NCBI GenBank assembly: GCA_021495925.1
Contig: JAKEKT010000057.1
Span: 181,208 to 245,207 of the forward strand
Length of the DNA: 64,000 bases
Reading direction: 5' to 3'
Origin: Diplodia intermedia
Lineage: Eukaryota > Ascomycota > Dothideomycetes > Botryosphaeriales > Botryosphaeriaceae
Below are positions 20,086 through 33,628 of the stretch, in pieces. Within the stretch, counting starts at the first letter, position 1. Every line of letters begins with the position of its first letter. Below the pieces are notes generated by a model that was given only the letters and a program-made list of their open reading frames with translations, did no database searches and was not told the origin of the DNA. The position numbers and the translations under genes were made by a program.

Positions 20086-22383
20086 GGAAAGAGGTTCTGG
20101 GTTAGGATTATATATATTTTCTTTCCGTCTGTTCATTGTCGACCTGGTTTCTCTTTTCCAGTCTCCCATCTCCATTCACGGCATTTGCGAGACCAGGGTG
20201 TCTCCACAGCAAATCATATTCCATGGATCATTAGCTGTCTCTGGTCTTCTCCCCCCTTCCCTCCCTATTTCTTTGTGTGACTGGAGTGGCGCTTGCATAG
20301 ACGGATGAGCATTTATGTTGCATCTTGCGTTTCTCCTGTTTTCTAGGGTCGTCTGCATTGCCGGCAAAGTGCCAGGCTCTCTTGAAAAACAAGAACATAC
20401 GACATAACCATTACTTCCGAGATCGTTTCAACTGCGTAGACCAACTCTGCCCAGACTTACAAGCCTTGCGTCAAGCCTACCGCTGCTCACCGTCTACATA
20501 GTCCCGCTTTTATTTCCGAAACGTCATGCCAGTGCCACCTCATCCTGCCACGCTGCTTGCCTTCCCCCTTTTCTCCCTGTCCGTTGTCGGTGTGGAGGCC
20601 ACGAAAATAGCATGCACGTGAAGCGATCAAAGTGCAAAGACAACGGGCGAGTAATGTATTAATCCGGAATAGTGCTGTAAATCATGGAGACAACGACTGG
20701 GTGGTGGGGCGGAATCAGATGAGAGGAAGTAGACGAGCACGGGTTATGTGAGGCCAGCGGGAATATTCGATTTCACGCACGTGAGCTGGAGTTCTTCTAG
20801 AGAAACCATGCATGGATTCCTGAGATGCGAGTCCACTCCATATGCTTGGCGAACCGGTTGAGCATCGTGGTTTCGACGCTGGGACGAAACAGCGGCAAGA
20901 AAAGCAGCGGTGTGGAGGTGCGGCTGCCCAACTGCGCGGTACCTGGCGCTACTGCAGGGCGAGGGTGGCGACGCAAAACATAGCAACAGTTGACTTGCAT
21001 TTGCATATCGGGCGCCCCCCCATTCTTGCCCCATCCTTGCGTGTCTCCCACCTTTGCGGAGCAGCTAGTATAAAGCAACGACTCCGCCTCACCATCGCCT
21101 CGAATTTCTTGAGGCCTTCGATACCTGCAACAGCCCAAGTGACGGAGAGTGCGTTTTATGCTTACCAATGATCCTTCTCCATAGGAAGCGGCACGAACTG
21201 CCAGCCGCCACCGTCCCGCGCCATTCGTCGCGTCGCTCATCGTTCCGGTACCGATCACGGCCCTCATTTTCCCGCCTGTAACGGTCCTAGAAGCTAGGGT
21301 CTCGCCTTCCCGAACGTCGGATCGAATCCACGACGTACCTTGTCCACAGGGCGTTTCGGCGTCCGAACTCCAGACGTGGCACGTGGGGTTTCCTGATGCG
21401 GCTTGGGAGCCAAGGATGGGCGCCGCGTCGCAGGTTCCACCAAGAGCGATGCTGCAAGTCGACGTAACTTGCGGGGCAGACGAGACGGCCAGCACGTCCA
21501 CCACCGCGAGACGACCTGGAGACACGCAATGAATCAGTCTAGCCGGGCAGCCGGCGTGAGCACAATATCACGCCAGACATGGAGGTAGGGATGCGCATGT
21601 GTGGTTGCTACTGTGCTGTCCGCTACCGATCTCGGCGAGGGGCCTAGAATTTCCTTGGCTACCTGTTTTTTTTTCCTTCGTCCGGCCGGCCTTCGCCTGC
21701 GCCATGAGTAATAATCTGGTTTCCGTCTCGATCTCTCATCAGCCTGCTTCCTTTCCGGCACGCGTTTTCTCCAACGGCCTCCAAGTTCCTGTGATCTCAC
21801 TGCGCCGGGAAGCTCCGGAGCGGATGGAGGGGCAGCCTTTCTTTGTCGACGACTTTTGCCCCACTACGCTGTTTACCCCAACGACACGCCCACGGCTCCC
21901 GCTATTGCCTAACTCCATATCGCGCCTGCTGTTATTGTTAAAAGAGCCTCCCGCCTGCCCGGTCAATTGCACCTCTGTTTCAGCTGGCCCTCCCTTCGCC
22001 CAGCACCTACATATTGCTGCCGAGACCCCGCCGTCTCTCCCGCCTCCCGCCCACCCATTGCCCGCCTGCCCCGCCGCTACCTGTTCGCCACGATCACCTA
22101 ATCACCCGCCTGGCGATTACGGCACCAGCTCTGCGCACGCGACATCAGCCCATCTGCGCAATCGGCCTCCAAGCCCGGAGCCTTCCGCCTAGCGCAGAGC
22201 CGCAGAGCCGGCCAACAAAAAAAACGCCAGCTGCCGGATCCCTTTCTTGGTCGGTTCTCCCACGGCCACAGCCAGCGCAGTACGAGGACAGAAGCCCAGG
22301 CCATTTTGCTCCACGCTCTGCACCCCCTCGTAGCCCCGCAGCCAGCCCACCGCCGCCCCCGGTCTACCGCACCAGCTAGAAAG
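20086..22383. other. Intergenic, 2.3 kb, no supported gene
   Basis: It contains a 242-codon minus-strand frame (20797-21525) that I do not accept as a gene: no motif and a shadow-like composition. The right part is the CT-rich promoter and leader of the IDO gene. Confidence 0.4.
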
Positions 22384-23943
22384 ATGCTACCGCAAATCCC
22401 GCGCCCCGGCGACTACGACGTGTCGCCGGAGCACGGCTTCCTTCCGGCCGAGCTGCCGCTGCAGTTCCTGGACGACCCTTACTACCGTCCATGGGAGAGC
22501 ACCGTCTCCGCTCTGCAGGCCCTGATCCTGACTCGCCGGCTGCGCGGAGTCGTCGATGCCCTGCCCGTCCTCTCGACCGACTACCTGCAGAGCGAGCCCG
22601 AGTGGCGTCGAGCCTACTCCATCCTAGCTTTCATTGCCCACGCCTACATCTGGGGTGGCGATGCTCCCGTCGATGTGAGTAGCCCTGCTGCATGTTGTGT
22701 TGAGCGTTGGTGCTGATGCGCCGTGTTACAGAGAGTGCCCCCGGCCATTTCCGCTCCTTTCCTCTCAACATGTCACCACCTGGAGCTCCCGCCCGTGGCG
22801 ACGTACGCTGGACTAGTGCTGTGGAACTGGCGCCCATTGGATCCCGCGGCCCCGATCGACAGCCTGGAGAACATCTTCACCCTCAACACCGCTACCGGCT
22901 CCCTCGACGAATCATGGTTCTACCTTGTCTCCGTTGCCATCGAGGGGCGTGCCGCGCCTACCATTCCCCTCATGCTAACCGCCATGGAGGCTGTGCGGTA
23001 TGGGGACAGCCACACAGTGACCGAGTGCTTGCGCTCATTTGCAGAGCGGCTGGATGAACTCGGCACGCTGCTTCAGCGCATGTACGAAAACTGCGACCCT
23101 CACGTGTTCTACCACCGCATCCGGCCATTTCTTGCTGGTTCTAAGAACATGGCCGACGCAGGCTTGCCCAATGGCGTCATCTTCGACGACGGCACTTCAG
23201 CCTCTCAGCGATACGTCCAGTATTCTGGTGGCAGCAATGCGCAGTCCTCCATCATCCAGTTCTTCGACATCGCTCTCGGCATTGAGCACCGTCCCACCGG
23301 CTCCAAGCCCCAGGAACCCTCCACTTCCGGCCCGCCGCCCCCTTCTCACAACTTCATCCAGGAAATGCGCACCTACATGCCCGGCCCGCACAAGCGCTTC
23401 CTCGAGGCCGTCAGCGGCGTCGCCAACATCCGGCCTTACGTGGAGCAGCGCCGCGGCGACCGCGCGCTCTGCACCGCCTTCGACGCCTGCCTTGCCATGC
23501 TGCGCGCCTTCCGCGACAAGCACATTCAGATGGTGAGCCGGTACATCATCGTCAAGAGCCGCGAGTCACGCTCGCAGTCGCGCTCGCTCAGCCCTTCCTC
23601 GGCACATCCCCAGCGCGTCAACCTGGCCTCGGCGAACCGTCGCCAGCAGGCCGCCGTCGGATCGGTGGGCATGGAGGGCAGCGGCAAAAAGAAGGACCTC
23701 CGGGGCACGGGCGGCACGGCGCTCATCCCATTCCTGAAACAGGCGAGGGACGAGACTGGCGAGCCGGCTATTGACGCTTGGGCGCGAAGGCTGCTCAACA
23801 ACGGGCCCGCAGACGCCGGCAGTAGTAGCAAGGGCGCGCGGCTGACGAAGATGGGCGAACACCCCAGCGGAGAGATGGAAATTGTCGGGTTGGCGGGCGT
23901 GTGGAGCGTGGACGATAGCGAGGGTGGGATTTGCCATTGGTAG
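22384..23943 (+). CDS. BNA2: Indoleamine 2,3-dioxygenase
   Basis: Two exons (22384-22674, 22732-23943) give 500 aa, with a GTGAGT...CAG intron of 57 nt. The protein is a fungal IDO. It has LPAELPLQFLDDPYYRPWES at the N-terminus, the conserved FYHRIRPFLAGSKN near residue 223, YSGGSNAQSSIIQFFDIALGI, and the heme-proximal His in RDKHIQMVSRYIIVKS near residue 361. The enzyme uses heme and O2 to open the indole ring of L-tryptophan to N-formylkynurenine, the first step of de novo NAD synthesis. A low-complexity Ser/Arg insert follows the heme His, and TGGTALIPFLKQARDET is the conserved C-terminal region. Fungi often carry several IDO paralogues, so the BNA2 assignment is by family. Confidence 0.93.
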
Positions 23944-25687
23944 AGCTCAGCTTCACCCTTTTTACCTTTCTCTCATACCTGCCTGTGGATACGGCCGGCC
24001 TTTTTCCCTTTCACACTTTTTGTACGAGACTTTGGGCGGATACCGTTTCATGATTCCTCCTTTTCTTTTCCTTTTGATGATTATTCCCCCACTACCTCGC
24101 ATATACGAGCGGCAAAGACTCTGCTCAGGCGTTTTGTTGCCTTTTTTCTTTATAAGGTAGACCGGGAAGGACTTGCTTAGCTCTCTTATATACCGGCCCT
24201 AGTTCAAGACTGGAGGGCAATGAAGAACATGTACTAGACTTCAGCACACTCCGGTTTCTCTGCGATATGGTGGACCGATTGACAGTGCAGATATACTCGA
24301 GGGTGATCTTTCATACAGGTTGAGACGGGTAAAGAGTACATTAGAGGTTTCTTGCCCTCTGCCTCTTCGTTTTCCCCAGCACGAGCCTAGCGTCCCTACC
24401 GTGGATAGACAGGCAAAATACAGCAGGCGCGAGAACGTAGAGGCAACGCTGATAGGCAGATGGAATACACCAAGTCGCACGTAGAGCAGAGCAGAGCATA
24501 CACCATCTTGCGGCACATCACGCGCCATCTCCCCAAACCACTACACGTGATGTACAGGAGTACAGGAACAAGAGGATCGACACCAAAACAATTGTACAAA
24601 ACGAAGAAAATACGGAGAAGAGGGACGGGGAAAAAAAAGAAGACAGAGGGGTCGGGAAAAAAAAACAGCAGATAGATATAGCATACACATTCCGCACACA
24701 TACATACACTCTCTCGGTTTTAATTTCTGTCCACTTTTTCTGTTCCTCTTTCTCTCTTGCTTCGGTACTTTACAAATGGTGGTGGTGGGGGTGTGTGAAA
24801 AAATGGACAACGATGAGCTTCCGAAGGCGACTCCCGAGCAAACAAAACGTCACGGGAAACCGTCCGATAGAGACAAGTAGGCGCCCCGAAGCCCGCCGCC
24901 CAAAGGGTAATAAACTGAGACACAGGTTCCCACCCAAAAACAAAAGAAGAAGAAAGTACAAGAACGAACTCCGGGTATTAAAAAGTAAGTCATGAGATGT
25001 TGTTGATGCTGAATGAAAGGAGGGAAATAGGACAAAAAAAAAGAGAAAGCACGCAACTTGTCATGCATGCTGGAAAATCGTGCGGTTGAACTTGTCCCGC
25101 CCGAGACCGATCGTAAATCCCTTCTCCCGAGCTGTAGCCGTAGCTGTTGCAGCAGCAGGCACAAATGCACATTCCATCAAGGAAACGAGAGGAAAGGAAG
25201 AAAGAATAACAAGTGCCAGCCAAGGGTATGATTTTGAGTGACGCTCATTTGTTCTCCCCTCGTTCTCGTCCCTATTGTTTTCTTACCCTTCCCGCAACCA
25301 TCCCATCATCTCCCTGCTGTCCGTGTGAAGAGAAAGAAAGTGCAGAAACGTTAAGGGTACTCGCCATGAGAAAATCAAAAAAAACATCACACGCTCATAA
25401 TTTAATGTAAAGGGGGGTCCAAAACATCCGTCAACCGGACGCAGAAACAAGCATTCCCCAACCGTGAAGGACCCCCTTGATCATTCATGGTACCCATCTA
25501 TCCATGACCTAATCCAAGCGCATGTACAACCCTTTGCGCTTGGGCTCGAAGAAGCGCATTTCTCCCCTTGCGAATCGTATATGAGCCGGAGTTCGACAGC
25601 GGCGACGGTGGTGCGCACAATGTTGATTTGCTGTCAATTCTGGCATGGACTGTATTTAGCGCGAGCGCTGTGTCAAGGTTAGCATTT
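23944..25687. other. Intergenic between convergent IDO and DYRK genes
   Basis: The 3' regions of two convergent genes meet here. The strand is rich in A runs and short pyrimidine/purine tracts (about 24.6-25.4 kb). I see no gene or RNA. Confidence 0.4.
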
Positions 25688-28600
25688 TCAACGCTGTTGC
25701 ATGTCGGCTCGACTCACCAGGCTCGCCACTGCTGCTGCCGATGCTAGATCCGGCTTTCCGCTCACACTCCTCTGGGCCACGCGAGGCAAGGCGCTGTTCT
25801 GGCCTTGCGGTGCGGAGGCGTTGTTATTGTTGTTGTTGTTAGAGCCACCCTGGTTCTGTCCGTTGGATCCCCGCTTCATGCCGAGACCGCTAGCCATTCC
25901 ATTCACTGTTGAATGGCGACGAGGGGCAGGCCCAGTCTTGGCCGGCGAGCCAGTACCAGGAACTCTAGCAGCACCAGACGACTGCGCTGCGCCGTTCTTA
26001 AAGCTAGTCGCCGGCGGCTCCGGCAACGGCCTCGTCCGCTGGGGTGTCTGGTGCGCAACGGTGTTATACCGCTTCATGGGAGATGACGCCGCCTGAGCCG
26101 CGGCATTTGCAGGCCGCGGTCCTCCGCGAGGCCGTTTGATACCAGTTATGAACTCGTGTTGCATGGCATCTTCAGGCTTGAGACGGCGGTCAGGGTCCCA
26201 TCGAAGGCAACGCGCGATGAAATCGAGGAACGCATCGTCGCTGCACTTCAGCGACTGCTCAAGCGTTTTGGAGCTCGGGCGCCGTCTGCGGCCCTTGGAG
26301 GACACGGTGACACGTGGCTTGCCAAGGGAGTCGAAGAAGAGCTTCTTGCGGCTGCTCTTCTCGATGAGGTGCTTCTCTGGCGGTCCGAAAATCTCCATGA
26401 TACAAGCAAGCTGTTCTTGCTCGTTTTCTCCCGGGAAAATAGGGGATCCGGTGAGCAGCTCCGCAAGAATACACCCAAAACTCCACATGTCGATGGGCAG
26501 ACCGTAGTTCATGCCCAGGATGACCTCAGGTGATCGATAGAAACGAGACTGAATGTAGGTATAGACCTTCTCGTGCTCGAAACAGCTAGAACCAAAGTCA
26601 ATCACCTTGATTTCAGAGTGCAGCGGGTGAGCAAGGAGGATGTTCTCGGGCTTCAAGTCGCAGTGGATGACACGCTTGCCCTTGAGAAGCACAAGCGAGC
26701 TCAGGATCTGCCTGGCGAAGCGACGGATCAATCTAAGAGAGAAGCCCTTGAACTCATGGGCCTTGATGAACTCGTAAAGGTTCATGCCGAGGAGCTCTGT
26801 CGAAATACACAAGTGACCTCGGAAGTAGAAATGCTGCGTGAAGTTGATCATGCTGTGTTTGTTTTCAGGGTCCTGCTAAAGTTAGCCGTCAGGTAGTCGC
26901 ACATGTCACAGTGATACTCACCCATTCGCGCAGCTTTTGCAGGATGTTGACTTCAACCAAAGCCTGCTGGTGGAACCTTTTCTTGTTCCTGATGATCTTG
27001 ATGGCCACCAGCTTCCCGCTCTTGTGGTCAACACAACGCACAACTTGACCAAAAGAACCTTTTCCAAGCACATCCACGACCTCATAGCGATAAGCCAAGT
27101 GGTCTCCAAGAACGATTTGGTAATCTCCGCGGTCATCATCGTATCCAAAGTTTGCCGTCGATGCATGCAAATCACCAACCCGCTTCTTAGCACTCTTCGT
27201 GCCGCAGAAGTAGACGTCCTTGTAATCGATGATCTCACCTCGCTCGAAGATGTTGAGAGGGACCATCTGAAGCGCATGGGCCGGTGACACCCGCTCCTGC
27301 GGCTTGGCCCTCTTGCGCAACTCATCGACATCTCTGGCAGCCTGCTCGAATTCCTTCCGTCTTGCGCTAAGCCTCCGCATCTCTTCGTCTGCTGCAAGGT
27401 CGTCCTTGTCCAGATTGGTATCCAGAGAGCGCGCTTTGAGGGCACTGATGGAGTTCTTGGTTCCAAGCATTTTGTGCATCATAGAGCTTGAGGCCGACCT
27501 GGTTGTAGGACCCGTGTACGGGGGTGGCTGGGGCTTGTGGGACAGCGATGCCTTGCGCTCGCCATTCGTGGAGTTTTGCGCCTCGGAATCACTGGTAAAC
27601 AAAGAACCAGAGGGTTTCCTCCGCGCCGTGCGTGGCGTGGGTGCTGCCTTGGTAGATGGGCTCGGGGTCGATGTGGCGTTGGTATGACCACTCCATGTGG
27701 CTGAAGCAGGGACCTTCGGAGGCGGCATGTCGTGGTGTTTCGGAGGCTGAGGGGGCTGATCGTTGGTGGGCTGGAAGCCAATATTTCCTTGGGAAGCCTG
27801 GTTTCTGTGTTGACCCTTAGATGAGCTTCTCTTCCAGCTCAGGCTCAGCTTTCGCCTTATGGAAGACCCAGAAGATGGAGTCTCTGGTTCAGTCGAAGTT
27901 ACGGATGACGCGTCATTTTTCGTGGCATTTTGAGTTGCTTGTGCCCTAGGCCCGTTCAACCTAGAGCCTTGCGGCTCTTTCTCAACGCTTCCATACTCAT
28001 ATTCATCCTGTGTCTTCGAGCCCAAAGCGCCGAAATCTTCCTCGGTCTTGGGCAAAGAGCTAGAGGAATAAGGAGTGGCGTTGCTGTTCCGGTCGCTGTT
28101 CGTTGCTTCCGCGTTTGGTAGCGATTCAGTGGGAAGCGGTTCAGTAGGGAGCGGAGGAAAGGACGGAGTTTCAAGCGCCCTGAGGTGGTAATGTGATGTG
28201 TTGCTTCGCATCGGCGGCAGCTGATCGGTCTCTTCATCATGGAAAGGGAAAGTGGCCTTGGACGCTGTCAATGGCGTGCTCGGCGTCTTGGTATAATTTC
28301 TCTTGGGCGGAGGCGTCGTTGGCTCGCGCTCATCAACTTCGGCCGAAGGTTGCGGGTACGAGGCGATCTTCGCGGCTGTTGGAGTACTGAGAGGCAACAG
28401 GTTCAGAGGAGGCAGCCTGAGCGGCGCCAAACCCTTGTTAGTACGGCCGCTGTTTGACTGATGTCCACCTTTCTCTGCATCAGAGTCTGCTCCGACAGTG
28501 AGTCCTCTCCTCGGTCTGCCAGTGCCTTGAGCCTTCTGGGGGCCATTACCCGACGCCTCGACTGCTTTCTTCGCCTCGGGTTCCTTCTTCTTGTTGTTGT

Positions 28601-30399
28601 TATCGCTGTCGGTGGTCTCCACTGCGGACGTACCCCAAATGCCTTCATCAGTTGCTGGTGTTGGCGGAGCGGGATAAAGGGGCTGATCAATCTCAGTGCG
28701 TGGAGTTCCAAATGCTTTCGGTATGGCGGGAACAGGAGGAACTTCTTCTGTATTCTCAGGTCCAGCTGAGCTGTGCACGTTCCGCGGTTTGGGGGTTGGG
28801 AGGCGCGACGTGGAAATGGCTTGGTTTGAACGGGTGGGAATCTGGCTGTTGCCGCGAAGGGAGCTGAAGCTGGAACTGTTAGACAGAGCCGGCGCTGGAA
28901 TTGACTTTGCCCCACTGTTGTCGGGTGTGGCACGAGCAGAAGACGAGGGGGTGACACTCTTTCTGAGAGCGAGTGCAGGGCTGTATGAGGTCGGCAGAGG
29001 TTCTTGCTGTGTGTCAGGTTGAGGCGTCGGCGGGTTCCGCGGCGAAGCGGCGACGTTCGGACCCATTGACATGCGCTTCAGTCGTCGGGCATCGGTCGGG
29101 CTGATCGTGCGTGCACCCAGGCCGCTGGTGTGGTGAAGGGATTGTCTCTTGTTGGCAGTGGAGGGAGTGCCAATCTTTGGGCCAGGGCCGCCCTTCGTCG
29201 GGGAGCGGCCGTTGCTGGCGGCACGACCTAAATCCGGTGAGAGTGACGCATAGTTGTGGCTCGATGGCTGCAGAAGAGACTTCGTTTTGCTGCTTCGTGT
29301 TGCTGTGGAGAGCCGTGGTACGTCAGAATTGTAGCTCGGTCCCAGGTTGCCAGTTCGGTTATTCTTGCTCAACGAACGACTGTGGCCCAAATTTCCTTGC
29401 GACACCTCCCTACGCTGAGTGTACTGATTCTGGTTTTCCATACCGCTAGCAGAAAGGAGACCAGGCCCAACCGACTTGCGGGGGCCGCGCACTGTAGTGT
29501 TGCCAGATGAGAAGGTTGAGTTATCTGAGACAGGAGCGGGGCCCGGAAACTGACTCTGCCGGCGCGTGCGGACAGGAAGCTGTGCGCCAGACTGGCCTGC
29601 GCTTGCATCGCTGAGGTCGCTTTGGCTGGGTTGGCGGCGCTGGGAAAGGCTTGGGCGGCGGGAGTAGGCCTGGGTGCTGGGAGCCCGACTGCCGGGCTTG
29701 CGCTCCGGCGGGGCGGTGGCCATGTTGTCGTTGTCGCTCTCCTCGTTGGTGAATATGGAGCGGCCGCCTCCAGGGACGGGGAAGTCGCTCAGCTCGGGGC
29801 CGACGAGGCGTTCGTGGAGGTCGTCAAAATTGACGCTGGGCAGAAAGTCGTAGGAGGAGGTGTCGGTGCCCCGGCTTGGCAGCTTCCCGAAGCTGAAGCG
29901 CGGGTTGGACCCGGTGGCAGGAGCGATAAAGGGTTCGCTGGTGGACGTCGGCAGTCGGGAGGCATTGTTCACAGAAGTGGAACCGCTGACGATCCTGCTG
30001 AACTGTAAGCTCGAGCCCACAGGTGAGCATACCGGGTATTCATGATACGTGCCTCCTCCCCGTATCCATGGCGCGAGGCCCCAAAGGCGCTTTATGTTCT
30101 CTCACAGAGCGCTGGCGCCCAGCAAAGCTCGGGGTGGGATCCGCGCTCGCCTTTGCCGTCGACATGCCCGGCGGCGGGTTGTCGCTGTCGCCGGCGGCGG
30201 GTTGCAAACCGCTGGCGACGTTTTGGTCGGCTGCCGCGTTTGTTGTGTCAGCGTCTGCCGAAGCCGAACAGGCGCCCTGCAGGTACCCGGAAGCGGGTGG
30301 TGCCTTACCTCCAGCGCTGTGCGAGTCGTCGGCTGCGTGGGCGGACGCGGGCATCGAGTCGTCTCGAGCGAGTCCAGCCTGGGAGCTGCGGGTTGCCAT
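25688..30399 (-). CDS. Pom1-like dual-specificity DYRK-family kinase
   Basis: Three exons (30049-30399, 26922-30002, 25688-26872) give 1538 aa. The first ~1050 residues are disordered, rich in Ser/Pro/Thr/Arg. The kinase domain follows: YEVVDVLGKGSFGQVV, VAIKIIRNKK, HCDLKPEN at about 1214-1221 (the HCD form of DYRKs), IDFGSSC, and the activation loop VYTYIQSRFYRSPEV whose YTY (about 1248-1250) is the DYRK autophosphorylation site. The tail carries a polymorphic-looking Asn run. In fission yeast Pom1 forms cortical polar gradients that control division timing and site. The start rests on an N-terminal exon spliced through a 46-nt intron; a GTG just before exon 2 is not a plausible start in a fungus. 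Confidence 0.92.
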
Positions 30400-31455
30400 G
30401 GTAAAGGGGCAGCAGGCCGGCTTTGCGTCTGGGGCGGCTCGAGGACGGTGTGCGGACCCAATGCCAGCACGCCGCCGTGGATCCGCGTTGGTGTGTTGTA
30501 TAGATGTGTGGGCCGGGCCTTCTCCAAGCTCCGAGGCGTGGAGTGATCGCTATGAGCGCGTCGTCGGCTCTTCCATGCTCGGAGCGGGCAGCGCAGAGAG
30601 GCGGTGCGGGCGCGGCGGCGACGCGGAAGGCTAGGAGTCGAGGACTGCGCGCGGGCGGAAGGCAGTTCTCGGGCGGCTGCGTGCGGTGCGACGCGCTGTG
30701 CAGAGCTGTGGCAGTGAGGGCTCTTCGCGCGGTGCCCAAGTGGTGGTGGACTTTGGGCTTGCAGGTCTGTTTGGGGCTCTACTGACCGGCACCCTTGCCC
30801 GTCGCCAAGCTTGGCCGCCGCCGTTCGCAGGGCAGCGGCGTAGGGCTCTCAGGCTCCAACGAAAAACCGAGTGGCTCAGGGCCTGCCTGTCTCCCCACGA
30901 ACCAGCCCACGCACGACACCTGCAGAGCGGCCCCGGCCGAAGGCGTGGCTGGCGCAGTCCAGCCGCATGCTCCAGGCAAGGCGAGGCGCGCTGCGCAAGC
31001 ATGCCAAACACAGCCAAGTGATGATTGCTTGCTCCACTTCCCCATGTACAACCATGACGCTCCGCAGCATCGGCGCCGCGCTCGCCCACACGACGGCCAC
31101 GTACCTGCGCTCAAGCCCGCGTCCCGAGCGAGCGCGTTGGCTCGCGACGTGACACTGCACCCGCTAGCTGACAGGCGTCTGGTCCGCCTGTGTGGCCTGC
31201 GCAGAGCCGCCTGTGTTGCGAGGGACCGCGCCCCGGCCAGCTTGAGTCGCAGCCCTGCCGCTGTCGTCACATGCCGCCGGCCCGCGGTCTCTACCTACCT
31301 CACCTGCGGCCACCGGTGCGACTAGAACAGCACTCCACGTCGCACGCCCGCAGCAACAGACCGGATCGAGCTGCCCGCACGCTGCCCTGCCGCCTTCTCC
31401 GCCGCCGCGCGTTCCTGCGCCTTCTCCCCGTGGCCGCTGGCGCCGTCCCTGAGCC
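30400..31455. promoter_or_regulatory. Divergent promoter region, DYRK kinase / Pex24-family gene
   Basis: About 1 kb of G/C-rich DNA separates the two divergent start codons. Long Arg/Ala-rich frames on both strands reflect base composition and show no motifs. Confidence 0.4.
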
Positions 31456-33628
31456 ATGGACATGAACTTCCACTCCGACCCGCTGGTGAACCGCGACGAC
31501 CCCATCCCCGTCGTCGCCATTTCTGCACCACGGGACGATCCCTCGCCTGCGGAGCATGACCGCCCAAAAGGCAAACGCGCTGCCATCAGGCACTCTTTGT
31601 CTGGCGACAAGCTGAGGGAGAAACTGGACTCGTTCAAAGGCCACGGCAGCAGCTACGGCAGCAGCCACGGCCACCAGCGCAGCGTAAGCTCCTCCAGCGC
31701 AACCGAGTCGCCCAGCAAGATCCAGGACCGTTTGATGAACATGTAAGCCATCTCGCTCTTCTTCCCGCACAAAGGCAGTCTCCGTGGCCTGTAAGATGGG
31801 GAGTTTACGCCTGCAATAATGAAGCTTGGACTTCTCCTTTCACGTTTGCCGTGCTTCCAAGATTACCATTACCCTTCCTGCAACGATGTGCGCAAGGATC
31901 CACCACCACCCCGGCCGCCGCAAGATTCGAGACCGCTGGTCGAGCTTTGGTCGCAAAAATGTTGCAACCCAGCGACTGTACGCGGTTCTCAAAAATTGAA
32001 GTTGGACAGTTATCAGAACCTTTTGTCTTATCTCTGCAGGCTTATTGCAGATTGCTGCGGATCTCGGTCGTCTTTTTTTCTCACGCGTCATTTTCTTCGT
32101 ACAAGCTTCGCTTCCACAACGCTTTGCATTTGAAGCTTCCTTTGCACGATGAAAAGATCGAGACATCATCTTCACGACAGTGGTTCTAACTCACTGCAGG
32201 CTGCTTCAACAAATGATTCCGGGCGGAGATACCGATGATGGCGGTCGTCCCAAGGACCGACGTTCGAGGAAATATGTCGAGCGTCCAGGCTTTAGTATAC
32301 CGACAATGTCGTATAACTTCCGCCGCTTCAACTCCAGGTCTGCTCAGAGTTGCCCCAAGCCACACGAATAATCATCTAAGATCTGTCCTAGAATCGGCGT
32401 TGTCTTTGTCTTCGAGAACCGTCTCATCCGTCTTTTCTCATGGAAAGACCCGACGCACACCATGGCTTTCCTAGCCATTTACTCGTTCATCTGCCTCGAC
32501 CCGAATCTGCTCGCAGTAGTACCTTTGGCTGGATGTCTCTTCTTCGTCATGGTGCCGGCGTTCCTCGCTCGGCATCCTCCGCCGCCGTCCCATCTGCCAA
32601 CTGACGTTCACCCGCTTAACGGGCCGCCCATGGCAGCGCCACAGAACATCAAGCCCGCTCCGGAGCTCAGTAAAGACTTCTGGCGTAACATGAGAGACCT
32701 GCAGAACACCATGGAAGATTTCAGCCGTGTCCACGATGCTGCGATCAACATGGTTACCCCGCCCACCAACTTCTCTGACGAACGCGTCTCCTCTGCTTTG
32801 TACTTGATCCTCTTCGTTGCCTCCATCATTCTGTTCGTAGCTGCTCAAATCCTCCCCTGGAGGGCCGTCCTCCTCGTCACAGGCTGGGTACTTGTCTGCG
32901 CCTGCCATCCTCGCGCGCAGACTTTTCTCGAGGAGACGCACGCGGACGACTTCATCCAAGAGCAAGGTCAACATGCCGCGCACTGGCTGCATGCCTTCGC
33001 CGAGTCAGACATTGACCTGTCGCACGCGCCGGAGCAGCGCGAGGTCGAGGTGTTTGAGCTGCAGCGGCGCGCGTCGGACGCGCCGGACGCCGAGTACGAG
33101 CCCTTCCTGTTTACGACGCAGCCATACACGCCGTTGTCACCCGCGCGCATCGCTGGCGACCGCGCCCGCGGGTCGCGCTTCTTCGAAGACGTCGAGGCGC
33201 CCAGTGGCTGGCGGTGGGCAGACAAGAAGTGGACGCTGGACCTGCTGTCGCGCGACTGGGTCGAGGACCGCTGTATCACTGGCGTCGAGGTCGAGATCGA
33301 GGGTGAGCGCTGGGTCAGTGACATTCAGTACGACGAGGGCATCGACTTCGCCTCCCTCGCTCTGGCCTCTAACGAGGACGTCACCAAGACAGGCGTTGCG
33401 GCCGCCGGGCTCGCGCTCGTTGGTGGCGGTGGCGGCCTTGCGTCGCAGTCATCGCCCAGCTTGGCGCGGACCGCATCGTTGAAATCAAAGGCAACGACCA
33501 AGAGCTGGGAGGAAGGAGATGGGAGCAGGAAGAAGGGCCTGTGGAGGCGGAGGCGATGGGTGCGGCTCGTGGAGAGACGACCGCTGCCTCCTCCTGAAGA
33601 TGTGTACTTGAGCGCGCAAAACGAGTAG
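31456..33628 (+). CDS. Peroxisomal membrane protein of the Pex24/Pex28-29 family
   Basis: Three exons (31456-31742, 32200-32337, 32392-33628) give 553 aa. The joined protein reads ...KIQDRLMNMLLQQMIPGGD...FNSRIGVVFVFENRLIRLFSWKDPTHTMAFLAIYSFICLDP. This is the N-terminal membrane-domain pattern of fungal Pex24/Pex28/Pex29 proteins, with hydrophobic segments at about 166-200 and 278-312. A dysferlin-like module follows at about 380-440 (YEPFLFTTQPYTPLSP..., GWRWADKKWTLDLLSRDWVEDR). These proteins control peroxisome number and ER-peroxisome contacts. Intron 1 is 457 nt, several times the local norm. I cannot tell which paralogue it is. Confidence 0.9.

Noticed and set aside
20797..21525. 242-codon minus-strand frame in intergenic DNA
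   Set aside because: No domain, signal or splice support, and the composition resembles G/C-rich non-coding frames. Kept as intergenic.
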